From an uncultured Lachnospiraceae bacterium (lineage in GTDB: Bacteria; Bacillota; Clostridia; Lachnospirales; Lachnospiraceae), in assembly GCA_934394615.1 (NCBI GenBank), contig CAKRRJ010000054.1, positions 1-16,741 of the forward strand: a DNA stretch of 16,741 bases, written 5' to 3'. This document shows positions 14,770 through 16,741 of the stretch, one piece after another. Every line of letters starts with the position of its first letter. The stretch's first letter is position 1. The notes under the pieces were generated by a model, which had not been told where the DNA came from, did no database searches, and was given only the letters and a program-made list of their open reading frames with translations. Both the position numbers and the translations under genes were made by a program.

Positions 14770-15099
14770 ATGGTGCATTATAAGAAAAGCGTATTCCGCA
14801 GCCTGGCTATGGTGACACAGCTTGGCTTTAGTGTGCTGACTCCGGTTCTTTTATGCGTTTACACAGGTTATCTGGTGGATTCCCATTTTGGGACGAAGCT
14901 CATGGTACCGATGCTGATTCTGGGTGTGCTGGCAGGCGGACGCTGCGGCTGGGTCATGGCGAAGAATACTCTGATGCAGGAGCAGAAAGAGGATGAGCGC
15001 TTACGACAGCAGCAGAGTGCCGGGCAGGCACGAAGCGGAATCAGCAAACCGAAACAGCCGAGCCGTATTTTTCATGAAGACAGCAAAGGAGGCAGGTAA
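14770..15099 (+). CDS. atpZ: AtpZ-like small membrane protein of the ATP synthase operon
   Basis: The 109-residue protein has two hydrophobic helices (about 10-35 and 40-62) joined by a short VDSHFG turn, then a polar, Gln/Lys/Arg-rich cytoplasmic tail of about 45 residues. This matches the AtpZ/AtpI family that begins many Firmicute atp operons and has been linked to Mg2+/Ca2+ supply and assembly of the c ring. The tail is longer than in many members. The ATG at 14770 is chosen for GAGGTGG just upstream; an in-frame ATG at 14752 lacks a site at proper spacing. It is the first gene of the operon, with only 2 nt before the next. Confidence 0.75.
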   Translation: MVHYKKSVFRSLAMVTQLGFSVLTPVLLCVYTGYLVDSHFGTKLMVPMLILGVLAGGRCGWVMAKNTLMQEQKEDERLRQQQSAGQARSGISKPKQPSRIFHEDSKGGR

Positions 15100-15101
15100 C
15101 G

Positions 15102-15566
15102 ATGGAGTGGCTGAGTAAGTCAACAAAACGGCTGCTTGCTGAGATGTCAGCAGGAATCCTTTTTTACAATGTGATCCTGATCATCCTTGCGGTCCTGCTC
15201 TTTCCACGGATTTCCTATCCGGTGGTCCCGGTAGTCCTGGGACTGATCGTGGGAGCTGTTGGAGCCATCTGCATGCTGATTCATATGGCGGTGACGACCG
15301 AGCGGGTGCTGGACAGCGGAAGCGAAAGCTATGCAAACAAATATACCGTAGCGCAGAGTATGCTGCGCAAGCTGGTACTGGTTGCGGCGTTCCTGATCTG
15401 CTGGAAAGTGCTTAAGATCGATCTTCTGGCGGCGGTAATCGGAACCATGGGAATGAAAGCGGGCGCATACCTGCAGCCACTGGTTCACAGAATTTCCGGT
15501 GGAAAAGAACCGGAAGTGCCTGCGCAGGCAAGTGCTTCCGAAGATGACCGGCCGGGGATATCATGA
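15102..15566 (+). CDS. atpI: ATP synthase subunit I (AtpI-like) membrane protein
   Basis: The 154-residue protein has four hydrophobic segments (about 17-34, 40-62, 91-106 and 108-125) and a polar C-terminal tail of about 25 residues. Length, topology and position right before atpB fit the ATP synthase I-chain family, an accessory for c-ring assembly that is weakly conserved in sequence. AAAGGAGG lies about 9 nt before the ATG. It starts 2 nt after the atpZ-like gene. The assignment rests on context as much as on sequence. Confidence 0.75.
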   Translation: MEWLSKSTKRLLAEMSAGILFYNVILIILAVLLFPRISYPVVPVVLGLIVGAVGAICMLIHMAVTTERVLDSGSESYANKYTVAQSMLRKLVLVAAFLICWKVLKIDLLAAVIGTMGMKAGAYLQPLVHRISGGKEPEVPAQASASEDDRPGIS

Positions 15567-15571
15567 TACCA

Positions 15572-15757
15572 GGGGCAAAAGGTCAGAAAGTTTGACGCTT
15601 GCTTGCAGGAAAACTTTTGACCTTGGGACCCGCCAAAAACATGAGTAAGTAGCCATTTTTCAAAGAAAAATGAGCGGATTACGAATGTTTTTGAGGATTG
15701 TGAGAGCACGCAGTGCGGAACAATCCGGTATCAGAGGGGCAAAAGCCCTTTTGCCCC
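15572..15757 (+). other. Structured RNA candidate between atpI and atpB
   Basis: The 220-nt gap carries four inverted repeats in series. Hairpin A pairs 15579-15593 with 15611-15624 (one bulge). Hairpin B is 60 nt long (15634-15693): a 9-bp outer helix CAAAAACAT/ATGTTTTTG, GA opposite GA, a 4-bp GTAA/TTAC helix, GTA opposite GGA, GC/GC, and an apical 8-bp CATTTTTC/GAAAAATG helix. Hairpin C (15695-15726) has 7-bp GGATTGT/ACAATCC and 4-bp GCAC/GTGC helices around GAGA opposite GGA. Hairpin D is GGGGCAAAAG (15736-15745) with CTTTTGCCCC (15748-15757). An identical GGGGCAAAAG at 15572-15581 could pair with the same strand and close the whole domain. No T-tract follows D, so it is not a normal terminator. 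No coding sequence is apparent. Function is unknown; a dispersed repeat is an alternative. Confidence 0.6.
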
Positions 15758-15786
15758 AACATCATGAGAGAAAGGAGGAACCGTGA

Positions 15787-16488
15787 ATGGGAATGCTGAT
15801 ATCCAATGAGCCTGACTTTATGATACACGGGGTATTAAAATACCAGTTATTCGGTCAGGACTTCTGGATCACAACAACGACCATAGGCATGTGGATCATC
15901 ACAGCGCTCATCCTGATTCTTGCGGTACTGGCAAACCGGACTTTGAAAAAAGCGACGGATCAGCCGGGAACATTTCAGAATGTGCTTGAGATGGCCTACG
16001 AGGCACTGCAGGGCATGACTTCAGGAATCCTGGGAGGCAACGCAAGACGTTTCATCAACTACATCGGAACGATCTTCGTATTCATCCTCTTTTGTAACCT
16101 GAGCGGCCTGTTAGGACTTCGTGCTCCGACAGCCGACTATGGCGTTACTTTCCTGCTTGGTATGTTTACGTTCTTCATTGTAAACTACCAGGGCATCAAG
16201 AACAGGGGTGTAAGACATTTTACCAGCCTGTTTGAGCCGACCCCGATCTTATTCCCGATTAACTTAATCGGTGAGATCGCAAACCCGATTTCCATTTCCC
16301 TGCGTCTGTTCGCAAACCTGCTGTCAGGCGTTATCATTATGGGATTATGGTACGGCATGATGCCGATCTTTACCAACATCGGTATTCCGGCGGCACTTCA
16401 TGTTTACTGTGATGTATTCTCCGGTGCGATTCAGACATACGTATTCTGTATGCTGACCATGGTTTATATTAACGATAAGATGGAATAA
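15787..16488 (+). CDS. atpB: ATP synthase F0 subunit a
   Basis: The 233-residue membrane protein forms the ion half-channels facing the c ring. The essential arginine is Arg173 in NPISISLRLFANLLSG, and the last helix carries the conserved GAIQTYVFCMLT with Gln216. About five to six membrane helices are visible (for instance 29-50, 92-112, 119-134 and 172-200). AGGAGG lies 8 nt before the ATG; an alternative ATG two codons later is possible. Proton or sodium coupling cannot be judged from this subunit alone. It is unusual in being separated by about 200 nt from both neighbours in the operon. Confidence 0.97.
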   Translation: MGMLISNEPDFMIHGVLKYQLFGQDFWITTTTIGMWIITALILILAVLANRTLKKATDQPGTFQNVLEMAYEALQGMTSGILGGNARRFINYIGTIFVFILFCNLSGLLGLRAPTADYGVTFLLGMFTFFIVNYQGIKNRGVRHFTSLFEPTPILFPINLIGEIANPISISLRLFANLLSGVIIMGLWYGMMPIFTNIGIPAALHVYCDVFSGAIQTYVFCMLTMVYINDKME

Positions 16489-16493
16489 GCCAA

Positions 16494-16624
16494 GCCATGC
16501 TCCGATGAAACAGACAGCGTAGGCTGGGAATGCTTGCATTCACACGCCGAAGCAGGATGGTTCAGAGGAATAGGGCGCAGCCCGACACCGAGATGAAGCG
16601 AAGCGGAATCGAGGTGGGCATGGC
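16494..16624 (+). other. Structured RNA candidate between atpB and atpE
   Basis: The 203-nt gap between atpB and atpE contains a long-range helix, GCCATGC (16494-16500) with GCATGGC (16618-16624), enclosing two or three hairpins. One is GCGT/ACGC (16517-16520 and 16544-16547) capped by the perfect GAATGC-TT-GCATTC. Another (16586-16616) has CACC/GGTG, GA opposite GA, GAT/ATC, GAA opposite GGA and GC-GAA-GC at the tip. A small GGGC-GCA-GCCC (16573-16583) competes with the base of the last hairpin. The GA/GA plus GNA/GGA plus GC/GC order matches hairpin B of the element before atpB. From 16625 to the atpE ribosome binding site I see nothing else. Confidence 0.55.
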
Positions 16625-16691
16625 CAGAAAAGCGCAGAATCATCACACTTCAACAGGATTCAATTTAATTTATATTTAGGAGGACTTAACT

Positions 16692-16741
16692 ATGAATGGT
16701 ATCTCAGGACAGGACTTTATCTTTGGTTGTTCCGCAATCGG
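16692..16741 (+). CDS. atpE: ATP synthase F0 subunit c, N-terminal fragment
   Basis: The first 16 codons of a gene cut off by the window end follow a perfect AGGAGGA 8 nt upstream. The residues end in FIFGCSAIG, compatible with the start of the first helix of subunit c, and the position after atpB is where atpE belongs. The ion-binding carboxylate lies outside the window. Confidence 0.8.
   Translation, partial: MNGISGQDFIFGCSAI

Noticed and set aside
14630..14815. 61-codon plus-strand open frame over the atp promoter
   Set aside because: It covers the TGGACA/TATAAT promoter and overlaps the AtpZ-like gene out of frame, and has no ribosome binding site.
15736..15757. Rho-independent terminator between atpI and atpB
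   Set aside because: The stem is perfect but is followed by AACATCATG, not a T-tract, and termination would cut the operon before its essential genes. An attenuator remains possible only if tested.
1..16741. CRISPR array, tRNA/rRNA gene, insertion sequence or prophage
   Set aside because: No regularly spaced direct repeats, tRNA-like cloverleaf, rRNA segments, transposase or integrase were seen on either strand.

Overview
The window looks like the chromosome of an anaerobic, Gram-positive, moderate-GC member of the Clostridia, most likely Lachnospiraceae (Clostridium cluster XIVa). The evidence is strong AGGAGG-type ribosome binding sites, a lipoprotein TRAP-binding protein, a phosphoketolase, a canonical [FeFe] hydrogenase, a short malic enzyme, and an F-type ATP synthase operon that starts with atpZ/atpI-like genes. 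Nothing in it looks like phage, plasmid or an insertion sequence. The family assignment is an inference from protein resemblance.

Layout. (1) At 74-3766 a LysR regulator (minus) and a phosphoketolase gene (plus) diverge from a palindrome-rich control region and end at strong hairpin terminators. (2) At 3733-8831 a GntR/FCD regulator (minus) diverges from a TRAP transporter operon (dctP-dctQ-dctM). The operon ends with a mandelate racemase-type enolase-superfamily enzyme, which suggests uptake and dehydration or racemisation of an unidentified hydroxy or sugar acid. (3) At 8884-12575 a two-gene minus-strand operon encodes a GltD-like flavoprotein fused to the iron-sulfur end of a NuoF-type protein, followed with a 7-nt overlap by an [FeFe] hydrogenase. 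(4) At 12625-14570 a small cupin protein (minus) diverges from a malic enzyme (plus). (5) From 14706 to the window end lies the start of the ATP synthase operon: promoter, atpZ-like, atpI-like, atpB and the first codons of atpE.

Together the genes describe fermentative carbon and redox handling. Phosphoketolase makes acetyl phosphate, malic enzyme makes pyruvate and NADH, the hydrogenase with its flavoprotein partner links a pyridine nucleotide pool to H2, and the ATP synthase runs the ion gradient. The TRAP operon is the only substrate-specific uptake module.

The least explained part is RNA-level structure in the ATP synthase operon. Two intergenic stretches of about 200 nt, one before and one after atpB, are full of perfect inverted repeats. 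They share an internal-loop pattern (GA opposite GA, then GNA opposite GGA next to paired GC/GC) although their helices differ in sequence. The first also contains two identical 10-nt segments that compete for the same complementary strand just ahead of the atpB ribosome binding site. I regard this as the best candidate for something undescribed. The second is the hydrogenase/GltD-NuoF fusion pair, an architecture seen before in genome surveys but of unclear biochemistry.
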